DNA of 64,000 nucleotides from Trichobilharzia szidati (lineage: Eukaryota > Platyhelminthes > Trematoda > Strigeidida > Schistosomatidae). The stretch lies in assembly GCA_944472155.2 (NCBI GenBank), contig OX235271.1, forward strand, positions 104,979,256 through 105,043,255. The letters are read 5' to 3'. Both the position numbers and the translations under genes were made by a program. Under the pieces are notes generated by a model. It worked only from the letters and a program-made list of their open reading frames with translations. It was not told the origin of the DNA and searched no databases. How positions within the stretch are numbered: the first letter of the stretch is position 1; the number at the start of each line of letters is the position of its first letter. Below, piece by piece: positions 46,222 to 57,732 of this stretch.

Positions 46222-46505
46222 CCTGACTGATAGAATTCAGTCTGCACCAAAGAAGGACTAGATACGTCACACTAGTTACTAGTGTCCAATCAAAATACCC
46301 ACTACAGTCCTACAGGAGGTCAATTGCGAGCCCGAATAGCTCAGTGGTAACGTCTCTGACTGCAACACTGGGTGACGTGGGTTCGAATCTCAAAAGGGAC
46401 ATGAGTTCCTTCAAGGTTGCAGATACGCCTTGCTGATGAGTGCCAACTAGCACGAAACCTAGGTCCAAGGCTTCCTGCCGATTGCCTCCAACTATGTAAT
46501 ATAAA
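46222..46505 (+). repeat. Family-2 hammerhead repeat, plus copy, complete
   Basis: Leader (46222-46330), tRNA-like head GCCCGAATAGCTCAGTGGTA with box B GGGTTCGAATCTC, GGTTGCAGATACGCC, an intact hammerhead (46427-46471) and tail GATTGCCTCCAACTATGTAA. It is the best-preserved unit of this family in the window. Confidence 0.87.
46427..46471 (+). ncRNA. Hammerhead ribozyme, full consensus
   Basis: Stem I GCCTTG (46427-46432) pairs with CAAGGC (46466-46471), 6 of 6. The core CTGATGA (46433-46439) is canonical. Stem II GTGC (46440-46443) pairs with GCAC (46450-46453) over loop CAACTA. GAAA is 46454-46457. Stem III is the 8-nt palindrome ACCTAGGT (46457-46464). The predicted cleavage follows C46465. 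A palindrome this short cannot form a hairpin well, so cleavage would probably need two ribozymes pairing as a dimer, as described for other short-stem-III hammerheads. Every conserved core base is present. Confidence 0.9.
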
Positions 46506-47985
46506 ATCAACATCTATCCTTCAATAGAAACGGTTGTTTCATTCTTACTTAGCCAAAAAAGTAGATGTTGTAAACACTGTTTTAGTGGGATAATTACTAT
46601 AAGTGACTTATTATTAGGAAATATTCTACACTCACACTTAATATTAGAAGTATGCCTAGACCATTCAATCACTAGTTTAAATAAAACCAACATTTCGAAG
46701 TGTGTTATGCGTTTCAATATTTTTTTATTAACTAAAGTTGAGGATAGAGAAAATATATATTCAACATGTTGTACATCGAACCCAAAGTTAAACAATTGAC
46801 AATGAGAATGACAAACAAACAGTTACTTGCAAAAAATATATATACAACAATCATAAATGGCAAAAACAAGAACAAGGACTTGTTAGAGAATATCTATAAA
46901 ATGTTTATTTCTATTATTGATATATGTAATATAAAATTTACCAATCCAAAATAAATGTGAATAGATACAACCTCAAATGTTTGATATTATCAAATAAATG
47001 TTTCTTTTAGGAAAAAAGGAAACAAGAAAATTATTTATTTTCTAAAAGTTTAACAAATAAATATGAAAAGAAAACAGAATATTCAAAACAATAAAACTGA
47101 TGGTGAAAATTATAATAATAATAATAAAAAAATGGAAGTTGACAACACCAACACCTACACACCACGATACCAATCGTTTTCGATTAAAAAAATGTTTATG
47201 TAACAGTAAGGTGAGGTGTTTTCGCGCACAGTATAGCAAACACCACAAGAAATATTCCAGTTGTGTAAAAGAAAGTTGATGAATGAAACACCTTTAAAGT
47301 AGTTTCAAGCGTGACACCGAATCTGATTACAGAGCGTTCCTCTAAACACGTAGTACCTAGACCAACTCTACCTGAGAATATTCAAACAGTAATCGACCGC
47401 CACCTCGCTACCACCAATTTCAGTATATGAAACAATGTGTGGCAAATTTGTTCTGCAATAACCTTATATCCTCTTCCGTAACAGTGTAATATATGAAAAC
47501 GAGTAATCCATACTTCAAATATTCAGTCAATAAAAATACATAATAATAATAATAATAAACAGTTCAATTTATCCTTCTTATTTCAAGCAATCATCTTCTC
47601 ATGGCACAATTTTTAAACATACATAAATGCAAATATTTTGAATATAAATTTCAATTTTTAAAAAAAATGACAAACAGCATTAGTAAATAAGTAGATAAAT
47701 AGGATGAAGGTGAAACAACAGTAAATATATTTTAACGACAACCGAAGAAAAGAGAGATTTTCGTAAAACAAATGTTCAACAAATTTGCTTTAGATGTTGA
47801 TGTGTACTGAAATGTACTAACCGGGATCTAACTAAACCAAAATTAAAGACATATAACACGTCTATATGTGTAATATAAACTGTTGGTAGCAAAAAACTAG
47901 TTGAACAAAACATAAAAAGAAGGTATCGTGTACAATATAAGGCAACAAAAGAAAAAAAGAATGAGCGCTTTCACCATTTAGGCGA

Positions 47986-47987
47986 TA

Positions 47988-48039
<52 letters not shown>
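47986..48039. repeat. (AAT)n microsatellite
   Basis: About 18 AAT units. Confidence 0.92.
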
Positions 48040-48152
48040 GACAGTTATACTTCTTTAAGAATTAAAAAAAAAACAAAGTTATGATAGAATAATTTATAAA
48101 GCAAATGCAAAAGTTTGAAAAACAATTCCTTCTGAAATACACTCCGATAGTT

Positions 48153-48196
48153 TATTATTAATAATAATAATAATGATAATAATAATAATAATAATA
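48153..48196. repeat. (AAT)n microsatellite, interrupted
   Basis: AAT units with one GAT interruption. Confidence 0.88.
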
Positions 48197-48719
48197 TCTG
48201 TGCACATCTATAACTTTCTCACTAAACAAATACAAACTGTTTTCAGGAAAAAATGAGTACATATTTCAAAAATCCGTGGAACAATTCTATAATTCTGCAA
48301 CTTACTATCGAAGTCGACACAGCGGGCTGCATTATTTGTGTACATAAAACAGGTATTATAATAGTAAAACTATATATATATATACTGTAAGGAAGGTATT
48401 AGGCCTACTCCTTTTATAGATAACACCGGGGGTAATTTATAAAACAGGAAATCAAAGAAAAAAAAGTACAAAGGTATAAGGAAATAAATCACTTTACCAA
48501 AAATCAAATTTAAACAAATTTATTAAGGTACCAAGACACAAATGAAGCGACAGTGTACCTAAATGAAAACATAGATTATGGCAGCAGAGAAAGAGAATTA
48601 CAAAACTTAATATTACGAAAGGAAAGAAAAAAAGATGTGCAGAGAAATAATAAAAAATAATGACATTACTGCTGGTGACATCATACATACATATAAATAG
48701 TGGATTTGCCTTCTTCCCC

Positions 48720-49163
48720 TTAATACTGATTAACCGGTACATGATGTAGGCTCAATTGGGTCAGATGTTTAGGCATTGATAATGGTTGAATGGTATCCAG
48801 CTTTAAAGATACATTTGAACCAAACGACGTTGTGTAGGCTAGATGGTCTGTATCATTCCTACATACTGATAATGGTGCTGCAATTGTTTGTTCTAAGGAT
48901 GATGCTGGAGTATAAGAGTTGAATGTCCCATTTGTTTGATCTGTACTTGCAATCCCTGTTCCAGGTATTATATTGCTTGCTGGTTGTTGTTTCGCTTGCC
49001 ATTCTAATAAGTGAAGAGCATTATGAAGTTGTGGTACAGTACCAACTAGAAGAACACCGCCAACACCAGGCCCATAATAACCGCTAGGTAAGTATGTGAA
49101 TTCTGACGATTTATTTTGACCTGGCAAAAATCGATTGTAACTATCATTTGGTACAAATAAAGT
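48720..49163 (-). CDS. NOVA: NOVA-like terminal exon, degenerate KH3
   Basis: 147 codons plus TAA, acceptor TTTTTGAAG. TLFVPND starts like a KH first strand. GYYGPGVGGVLLVGTVPQLH and NALHLLEWQ align with the last strand and helix of NOVA KH3. The GXXG loop and the central helices have been replaced by a shorter, different stretch. The C-terminus is Thr/Ser/Leu-rich. Confidence 0.78.
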   Translation of the reverse strand, partial: TLFVPNDSYNRFLPGQNKSSEFTYLPSGYYGPGVGGVLLVGTVPQLHNALHLLEWQAKQQPASNIIPGTGIASTDQTNGTFNSYTPASSLEQTIAAPLSVCRNDTDHLAYTTSFGSNVSLKLDTIQPLSMPKHLTQLSLHHVPVNQY

Positions 49164-52100
49164 CTTCAAAAATAAACAAAACCAAACAAAAGTGGTTAGT
49201 AAACTCAAAATATGGTAAACTAATTAACATAAAAAAATCCTGAATAAAAAGAAATGTATTATAGATTCCACCACCAACCACTGACAAATATATAGCGCTA
49301 TGATTCGACTATAACCAGTATAAACGCATTCACAGAAAGGTAGTGTATACTACCATAGATCGATAAAGCAGGTGGTTCTTTACATCGAAGAATGTAAATT
49401 CCAATAAACAAATGATACCTGTTGTATAAGACACAGCCATCGTTATTTGTTTCCTCAGCAGATGTGTGTAAGATTCTAATTTCACTTGAAACAGTGATGC
49501 TTATCAGAGAGAATCACTGATCGAATGTACGTTGCAATTAATGAAATGTATACAATCCAAACAACTGAACAATATGAAATGACAAATCTTCAAAGATTTA
49601 TCGAAATTCAAAAAGTAAATTGTACAACTATGGGGAAAACTGAAGTGTATTATATTATTTCAATTGTACTATCAAGTCAAAATAATTTGATGTCAAGATC
49701 TCGCTATGAATGTGACGTAGTAGTTGTAAAAGAAGGATCCAATAAAAGTAAAACTGACATGAATTTACTGGTTACAAGTAGACATCTTAATGCCACAAAC
49801 GGGTCAACATTCTGTGACGGTTGTCCCTAGAATAGGTACTAACTTTCAAAAGCACTAACCAATAACCATTGTTTCTCCGTTTGTTATTTAATAAATGTTT
49901 GTCTTTAAATAGATTCGAAATTAAAATGAACATCTTTATAAAACTGACCAACCTGATAATCAGATTTCTGAGAATCGATTAATAAACTTTGATTAGAGTT
50001 ACACAAAGAGCCTCTGGATTTTTGAGTACTTGAAGCAACTGAATAGACTGATTCAGGGGACATGACTGTATGAACGTGTGATATCTGATGATGGATTTGT
50101 TGTTGAGGCTGAAAGAGATCGGTCATAAAGTCCTCTGTAGATGACTGCAACTTGACACTGAGCAGACTTTCTGTCAAAGCGGAATCAACTGATTCTCCGC
50201 TCAGATAGCGAGAATGAGACGAGATAGTATCACCAGGTATTATGAAAGGTACAGTATGTTCTCTTTCACTTCCAACCACTGCCAGACTTCTATCACCCAG
50301 TTGACTATTTGACACAAATAAGTTGGATTCGTTATTCACCTTCGTTTCTGCAGTTGGCTGGTTTGTAAATGCTAATGGTGGCGGCGCCAAGGTAATCTGA
50401 AGATCATTTGAAGGAAAATAAAAACAACTCTTAAGAATACGGCATATCATAGAAATCAGCCTGTTATACATGTTTCGAAGCATAGCAAAACAAAGCTTAC
50501 TCGCCTCTTACAGTCATAAATGTCATACGACAGGATACAGAGACGTATCCTGTCGTATGGCAATCATCACACATAACCACTTAGACTAATTCTTGAGAAT
50601 AGTCGGGTAACTTAGTGGCTGTTATCGAGACAACTTTTAGATACGACAAAAATGCATATTAGCAGTCGCAAGCAGGTTTAGAGTTAAGGTAGGAAGCACA
50701 CTTATAAACCCATCCAATAAACTCTATGTAATCTTTTTTACTATTTTTATATTTTGCAACCCACTTTCAATCCTTTGCTCTCTTGTTCATTATCAATTTT
50801 TCAAACATTACTGACATTAACCTGTGACCTTTGTTGTTGTCTATTCACATTGCATATATAGACACCTGAATAAGTGTATAGCTTTGAAGTGAAACTACTT
50901 AAAGAGATCTTTTTGCTGACGTACGTGTTCTTAATTACATGGTATGGGAATTTTTTTTCATACGTTAGAGCCACATCTGCTAGACAAAGGGTAAGAATAC
51001 TACCTGGTTGCTTAAAAATTAATATCCAGAGAAGGGATTTACACAATCTGAGCTAATCAGTCACAGTTCTAAAAAGTGTGGTGAAATACTGACACTGAAA
51101 TGAAACGAATGAATCTTAAACTTTCTGAATACACGGGAAAATGCAGGATATGACTCTTAGAGAGTGTAGAAAAATAGAAACCTACACTGGATAGACATTT
51201 CTTGATATCTACCAGAACTTGGTGAAGCGTAAATATCCAGTTAAACAGTAAGTGACCTGAATAACAAAATCTATGTTCAAAAAAATTGCAGACTATAATA
51301 ATGAATAAATCGAAGAATTTTAAGTGAACGATGATTTAGCAACATTAAATAGTCCTACACAGAATACAACCTTTTAGCAATTTAGTTCAAAAACAAAAGA
51401 TTTTTTGATGAGCTTTAAGAGTTAATTAATAAATGAATGATTACAGAGCTAAAGAAGCAATTCAGTGCCCTGATCAATATATCCCACTTGGGAATTCCAG
51501 TTATTCTGAAAAGATATAAAATTAAAATATACCTAATTTACCTGTTCATTCAATTTCATAGGGCATTGTGGGATAAAATTTTGCGCACCACATGTACGTA
51601 GCAGGCAATCTTGACAATGAACCGTAGGATGTCCCAGATACATCGTTTGATTTAAAGTCACGTCAGAATGGAGGGATTTTGATTGATCAATCAAATTCGG
51701 TTGTATTATGAACGGATGACTACCAGTGTTACATCGCGGCAAACTAACAATATGATTAGCATTATTCAGTGTTAAAGGTTGGTCAGCTGACGTGAGAAGG
51801 TGATTCACTGTAACATAAGATAGGACATTAAACCTGTTACTTACACAAATTTTCCTATCATAGTTAAGGCTTCAAGAATATTATATTTTTAAATGAGTGC
51901 CTATTTGTATGATAACGTACTAATCTGCATTAAGGATTTCAGGAAAGCATAACATTGATTTTCGAACTAACTTGGCTTTACGAAGTATATGATGTAACTT
52001 ATAGTTATTTAAAAGCAGGCAAATAAAAAGTCACTAGAATCTTTGTTGAGCAGAAGACAAATACAGTAATACGTTTTGTTCAAACAAGTGGGGACTATAA

Positions 52101-54777
52101 CAATTAAGTTTGTGGTGTACAAGCAAATTTATTGCCTTTGACAAGCATAACTAATGAAGACAGTTGTATAGAATGAGTATGATTCGACTAGTCCACTTAT
52201 AAAGTATGAACAGACAATTATGTATGAAGTGTGCCTACTTCGAGTGAACTTAAGGGGTAGCAAAGCGGTATTTTACACTACCTTAATGTAACACAACTCC
52301 CTGAAAGAGGGATAAGACTCAAAAAGTGCAATTTAGTTACTCAAACACCATATACATATATATACATAACATTACGAAAAGGCATATTACATATATCATA
52401 AAGAAATTATTGTCTAATGAAATTAAATTGAATCTTAATTAAATGCGTGTTACTTTTTAGCCATACGATTTCAGATTTCATCTAGTGGACATAAATATAT
52501 TAAAAGACAATTCGTATGTGAGTAGCATGACAATCCTCTTCGATATTTTCAGTGCACTGAAATTATTTATTCCACTTTCGTGTATGAATATCACTCGGAA
52601 AAACACTATGAAGTGTTACTTTTCAACTAACAACTGGTTATTCAGACTTTACGGCATGAAATGTGGTCTTATAGCTGGATACTAAAATATAGATTCATCA
52701 GGTTGATTAGGGAAAGAAAAAATAACTGCATACCTGTACCAGACGCAATATTGGCATATGGTAGTGGTATGGACTGATTATGATGAAACTGACCAAATTG
52801 GTTTTGGATCGACGCATACTCTCCAGATTCTGACGTTAAGTTTGGTAAACTATTATCAGAGAAATTTGGAACAGAAATGGCGGGATTTCTGACGAAATTT
52901 AAATCCAAACCATTCGAATTTACTGAAGGCTGGTAGACCATTGCGAACGGAGAACCTATTGAGAACGCGCTAGCAACCGGCTCTGTGATTTGAGAGTAAG
53001 AACAATTCGAAAAACAAGGTAAATCAGGATCTTCAAGCATTTTGTGCATTATCATTTCCACCGCCTTTCTTCTCTCTTCTAATTCACCTAAAATCGGAAA
53101 AAATACGCAGTGGATTAATTGTATGTTGTTACTGCATCACTTCCCACCACATGAAAGTATCAACCAATGAAAGGAAAGAAACCGATGGTCTATTTAAAAT
53201 ACTATGTGCAAGTGTTAAGAAACAACTACGTTTACGCATTCTACCTCAAAAAGTATGACCAATCATCACATTCAGATACCCTACAGTAAGATGAGACTGT
53301 TCCAAGATTTTCCTTAATTATCAACAGTAAATTTTGGAAATTAAACGAGAACTGATCGCATTTTTACAGTCAAGACAACTTTTTTAAAAGTATTTATTCG
53401 CGAACCACGCCATAACACTATGTTATTCGATTGGAAAGATTGACACCTTTGAGCCATCGGACACAGATGTCATCAATCCAAGCACCAAAATGTTCTCAAA
53501 GACCAGCTGATGGTCCTTATTCACACTAGATTAAAACGATTAACAGCGATCAGGTTTGCCTGAATCCACTGCTGAGTTAACTTTGATATTGAGTGTCAAT
53601 GTCTCTTTAAACTTAAATTTGGTACTACTAATGGAGTGGTGGTTATTCTAGCGCAGTTGTAGCAGATGATTATAAGTTCCATCGACCTTGTACTGCTCAA
53701 CCAATTTAGATGAACACTAAATTCTTTTACAATCAACTACTTTTTGACTGTCTACATCAAGAAATTCAACCTGTTTTTGAAGTAATGAAAGAGATAAAGG
53801 ATTATTGCAGAACTATTCGGTCAAATCTTGACGACAGTTCATTTGGATTATTGCAGAGCCCAGAGGACGTCCATTTAAACTTAGTCGCATGCGGCCTATT
53901 ATTTATTAAGACTTGTAGAATTCCGTCAGTATTCGCGGTTATGAGATACCAAATGGTGAGACATGGTAAAATTATTGTGTCCAAACTTCCCCCTCAGAGT
54001 TTGAAGCCAATAAAATGGGTGCACTAGTCGTTGAAGGGAAAAGTCTTAAAGTCAATGCAATCCATCCAACAGCAAGACTTCACTCTCCAATTCCAACATG
54101 AGATAACTGTTTATGGCATTCAGCTATCCACTCAACTTTTCATGTATGATACAAGTTTAAGGAACGCTCATTTTAGAAAGATGTTACTATGAGAATTTAA
54201 ACAGTGGAAAAATTCAGAACAAAAAAGCCCAAGTATGTAGCTGCAATTAATATCAACCTACCAGTTATTACAACACATCGCTCGAAAAGTCTAATGTCCT
54301 TCGGTCTTTGAGAAACTTGAATGAAAGCACAACTCTCTTTTTTTATTTTTTCAATAAAACAACCATGCTTCCCAATAATAATACCAGCAGTACTGTCTGG
54401 AACCAGAATTTTAACCTTAATAAACGGCAAATGGTTTACATATAAGACAGCTTACTTGTTTGTGGCGCTCCACACAATTAATTCCTGTAGGAGTTATTAT
54501 GGTTATATTTTGTGGTCGCTCGTTAATTTTATTCATCACGTAGTCATGCAGTTTCATGCATGATTCGAGAGTGCCAATAATCACACAAACTCTTTCAGTG
54601 GTTCCTTATTATACAACATTAATGGAATACTCATCTTCGTACCTGGATAGAAGTCGTTCGCCCGGGACATTTTGAGTTTCGCCCCAGTCTGGCGTTTAAT
54701 TGTTTCGACAGCCTCTCCTCTTTTGCCAATGATTGCCCCGGCTGCAACATTCGGGATCAAAATCTTGAAATGCAGTT
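48720..54777 (-). CDS. NOVA: NOVA-like KH-domain RNA-binding protein, seven exons, 5' end missing
   Basis: Joined exons: 54777-54643, 54604-54456, 54415-54262, 53087-52734, 51807-51542, 50396-49953, 49163-48720. Phases agree at all junctions and give 648 codons including stop, beginning within the codon before LHFKILIPNVAAG. KH1 has the GXXG loop GKRG and ends MSRANDFYPG then TTERVCVIIGTLE, very close to NOVA/Pasilla. KH2 has GKHG and SQRPKDIRLFERCVVITG. After KH2, EDPDLPCFSNCSYSQI matches the NOVA linker. A long Ser/Asn/Gln-rich linker follows. The last exon has only a degenerate KH3. NOVA proteins bind YCAY clusters and steer alternative splicing in the nucleus. Missing: the N-terminal exon(s) upstream of KH1. 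Confidence 0.88.
49953..50396 (-). CDS. NOVA: NOVA-like exon, linker
   Basis: 444 bp (148 codons), acceptor GATCTTCAG, donor GTTGGT (weaker than the others). Ser/Gln-rich, with PQQQIHHQISHVHTVMSPES. Assigned by phase and position. Confidence 0.75.
50524..50559. repeat. Perfect 15-bp hairpin in a NOVA-like intron
   Basis: CATACGACAGGATAC, loop AGAGAC, GTATCCTGTCGTATG. The arms are fully complementary, in the intron between the 51542 and 50396 exons. Confidence 0.85.
51542..51807 (-). CDS. NOVA: NOVA-like exon, linker
   Basis: 266 bp, acceptor ATGTTACAG, donor GTAAAT. Low-similarity linker sequence with several Cys (CQDCLLRTCG). Its assignment rests on splice sites, phase and position. Confidence 0.75.
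52734..53087 (-). CDS. NOVA: NOVA-like exon, end of KH2 and linker
   Basis: 354 bp, acceptor CGATTTTAG, donor GTATGC. It encodes ELEERRKAVEMIMHKMLEDP (last KH2 helix), CFSNCSYSQITEPVASAF, then a Ser/Asn/Pro-rich linker. Confidence 0.87.
54262..54415 (-). CDS. NOVA: NOVA-like exon, KH2
   Basis: 154 bp, acceptor TTTATTAAG, donor GTAGGT. It encodes VKILVPDSTAGIIIGKHG and VSQRPKDIRLFERCVVIT, leaving in phase 1. Confidence 0.9.
54456..54604 (-). CDS. NOVA: NOVA-like exon, KH1 second half and KH1-KH2 linker
   Basis: 149 bp, acceptor ATAATAAG, donor GTAAGC. It encodes TTERVCVIIGTLESCMKLHD and YVMNKINERPQ, then a short linker. The following intron is only 40 bp (54416-54455). Confidence 0.87.
54643..54777 (-). 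CDS. NOVA: NOVA-like exon, KH1 first half
   Basis: 135 bp, acceptor TATTCACAG, donor GTACGA, entering in phase 1 (2 nt complete the first codon) and leaving in phase 1. It encodes FKILIPNVAAGAIIGKRGEA and RQTGAKLKMSRANDFYP. The following intron is only 38 bp (54605-54642). Confidence 0.87.
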
Positions 54778-54889
54778 CTGTGAATAGACAGAGTTGCACA
54801 ATTAGTTAAATGAGGTACTGACAGAACAATGTAACTTGTCGCCACAAATCACAGAATACGCACATTAGATCTTTGGGATAAAACAGAAA

Positions 54890-55330
54890 GACACTTGCAG
54901 TGAAGAGAATTTTCTTTTCGTCAAAGTCACCCATTAGGCTGTACATTTGTGTACATATAGTAAAGGAGTTTGAAAGTTCCAAAACTATTTCCAATCGAGC
55001 GTCAAATTATAATGAATAACAAGACCACAAATAGAGATTAGAAGCGTAATAATAACAAAAATAAGTAAGACAATAATTATTAAGAAAACTGACCGTTTAT
55101 GATGGCCATGGTAAGACAGAGGCTGGACATACTTCTTTTGAATATATAGCATTGGCTTGAACTCTAGATAGCTAGTGCTTCAGCTATGCACAGATGTCTT
55201 GACTTCACTCCCTTTGAAAGGTATATGAATTTGAAGGATTTGAAACTCCCAAACTGTTTTACTATATATACTCGAATGTACAGCCTAGTGGAGAACTCTG
55301 ACAAAAAAGTCGGCGAAGTTAAAGTATCAG
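54890..55330. repeat. Inverted repeat pair with Penelope fragment
   Basis: 54898-54980 (minus) and 55225-55320 (plus) are diverged inverted copies of a block containing AATGTACAGCCTA. Between them, 55080-55210 on the minus strand is a Penelope endonuclease tail (IAEALAI, then LCLTMAIIN), with stops. Confidence 0.6.
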
Positions 55331-55399
55331 CCAGAGTTAAAACATGTCTAAAATTGACCTTCAAGAACCAATCAGATATAGGGAAATTTCAATCCAAAT

Positions 55400-57720
55400 G
55401 AAATCACGACTACCTTTTTGGATTTGGCGAGGGTACGTACAGTACACCACACATTCCACAAGTACTTTTTCTGTAAATCTATACTCTTAGATAGGATTAT
55501 GGTTTTTAAGATTTTGGTTAGGGTCTAGGGTTAAAGTTAGAATTAATAGTCAGGTTTACGGCTAGAGTTAGGGATAGGTTAGACGACAGTGTCAGATATG
55601 TCAACGGATCTCAAAGTACTATGGCCTACAGTCACCTGAATGAATGCGTCTATAGGGCAATGTATGGTTTCTCCACAGATTATCCTTGTAGCGACTGGTA
55701 GACACTTGCCAAGAGTAAACAATAGACACCAAAGCCAAATGACGATTCGACCAATCATAGTTCTGCACTGCAAGAGAACGCTAGTGATAATCCTCGTTGC
55801 AAGCGTCTCCTAGAATTGGTTTTTGACTTCTCCGTGGAAAATGGGTTGATAGGAAGGACTAAAACAGCATATGTAGAGGGATAATGACTCTGAAAAAGTA
55901 TTGCCGGGGTATTAATGGTTATGCATTCAGATGCAACCACTTCATATGAGGAAGTTTGTAATTCGTAGATAATGGTGACTTTCTAGACACTTTCTTCTCG
56001 AAATCGAAACTCCCTTAATATATTGCATATGTGCAACCAGTATCTGCTACAGCTGCAAAAATTGAGTATACATTGGTTTGGTGGTAACTCTAAACTATAG
56101 CAGCCCAAAACGAAACTATCACCAGAAAGCAATCAGATGCGTCAGGCGTAGGAGTGCGTAATTTGAAATAAAAAGTAATGCAATGTCAAAAAGAGGTTTC
56201 ATACTATAACATTCTTGTATGTGACCTGAAAAACCTAATTTCTCACAGAAGTACTCATAGTCAGGTCAAACCAATTTCTGTACATAAATTCGTCCAGGTA
56301 GTCCATCCGTTCATTAGGTAGTTTCGCTGTGGGTTGCTATAGTTTAGTCACCGGTTCATGATGTTTATAACCACTTCTGTGAGAAACTAGTGCGATTTCG
56401 CGGCATATTAGAGATATATACCCTGTATGATTCAACTTTATTACATATACATCACAGGTACACTTTTCTATGAATTAAGTACCCCTTTTCACCTAAAAGA
56501 ATCTGACTAGCTGTTTTAGGGTCATCTGATGTTGGTATCTTTTCCTTATAGTTGCTTTTTTCAACTTAATTGTGATTGATTGTTCAATTGTGATTTTAGC
56601 TATGATAATTTAGCTCCACCGGAAATTCTCTCCGCTGCGAAAGTCTTGTTAATTATAAGGGACGAAGTGAATTTTAGATTATGAGAAATCATAGAACAGG
56701 AGTTTCTCACCAGCTATTGCAAATGTAAATTTAAATAAATCCCGATACCTATTCTAGAGTATGCATTGAAAAATACTCTACTTAAGCAAACGAAATTGCA
56801 AAACAACATCCCTAAGTTTAACAAGAAAGAATATCTTGTAATCGATGTATGTGCAAACACTGATATCAGAGATATGACCAGGATATAATTTTCCTCGAAA
56901 TTAAACAAGTGAATGAATCATGAAATCACTCTTTCAGATCTTAGCAGTAAGACGTTAAAATCTCACTTGGCCACTATTATAATAAAACGAACAAAACTAG
57001 CGTACATCACCCACCTGACATGTATTGCTCTCAAGACGGTAACGCATCAGATTGAAAGGACTGCAAAACTTACTATACAAGGTCAGTAGTCTTAAACATA
57101 GAACAAGAGCCAATAGGAAAATTTGCCGTTTCTTTCCCACCATTATATTGTGGAGGGACTTCCCAGAAATTCATAATCTACGCTCTGGACTGATTTATGG
57201 CAAATAGCTCTTCAGTGCCAAATAATTCGAGAGTACAATTCTTATATGTCTAATGATATCCCTTTACTTCTAGAACGTTTCACAGTAAAGTGGAGTGTTA
57301 TAAGTAGGTAAGGAAATAGGAAACAAAGCATTCACAACAGAAGCAGCTGCTACAAGAAAGAACAAAAAGTAAAACATGTATATACCTAATAATTAGTTGA
57401 TTATGAAGTTTGGAGGAAGATATTGGGAGGTGTCTATTTAAATAAAAGTAGAAATAATATTCACAGTGCTACTGGAGACCAAAAATATGATTAAAGTCCC
57501 ACTGAGTATCATCTGGTTTCGATGACGGGTGTTTAGAATTCAAGTCACAGATGAATAGCCACATTAAATAGAACTTCGTTTCTGGTGAAACAAATTCAAA
57601 TATAAGCCTAAATACAGTCATTACAACTCGTCTAGGGTTATCACTCTACTTACTCTTGTTTCTTGGACCAAAAAAGTTTATTATGTTCAGTGAAGTCTCT
57701 AAACGATAGGTAATTTTGTT
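55400..57720. other. No gene seen
   Basis: Non-coding by appearance. A GGGTTA-like run of diverged repeats lies near 55500-55580 (GTTAGGGTCTAGGGTTAAAG). A short inverted repeat (TTTCTCACAGAAGT with ACTTCTGTGAGAAA) lies at about 56240 and 56372. Confidence 0.45.
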
Positions 57721-57732
57721 TTTGCTGGCAGC

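Larger units (their letters stand above)
46506..48719 (-). other. AT-rich flank, probably 3' UTR / downstream region of the NOVA-like gene
   Basis: It lies directly after the stop codon of the NOVA-like gene on the minus strand. Very AT-rich, with several A/T homopolymers and AAT repeats, typical of long UTR or intergenic DNA. No polyadenylation point can be fixed from sequence alone. Confidence 0.4.

Noticed and set aside
46514..46795. Minus-strand ORF of 93 codons next to the hammerhead pair
   Set aside because: No family recognised, AT-rich composition, no splice context; probably chance.
47042..48742. Hydrophobic minus-strand ORFs (47042-47248, 48494-48742)
   Set aside because: They are translations of A-rich and AAT-repeat DNA downstream of the NOVA-like stop codon.
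49525..49830. Plus-strand ORF of 101 codons
   Set aside because: It lies in an intron of the NOVA-like gene on the opposite strand, with no recognisable domain.
54778..54870. An upstream coding exon before KH1, joined by a 41-bp intron (GTACCT...CACAG)
   Set aside because: The frame hits a stop within about 15 codons with no Met, so it cannot be the first coding exon.
55500..55580. Interstitial telomere-like repeat (GTTAGGG-like blocks)
   Set aside because: Only a few imperfect units of irregular spacing; no true TTAGGG array.
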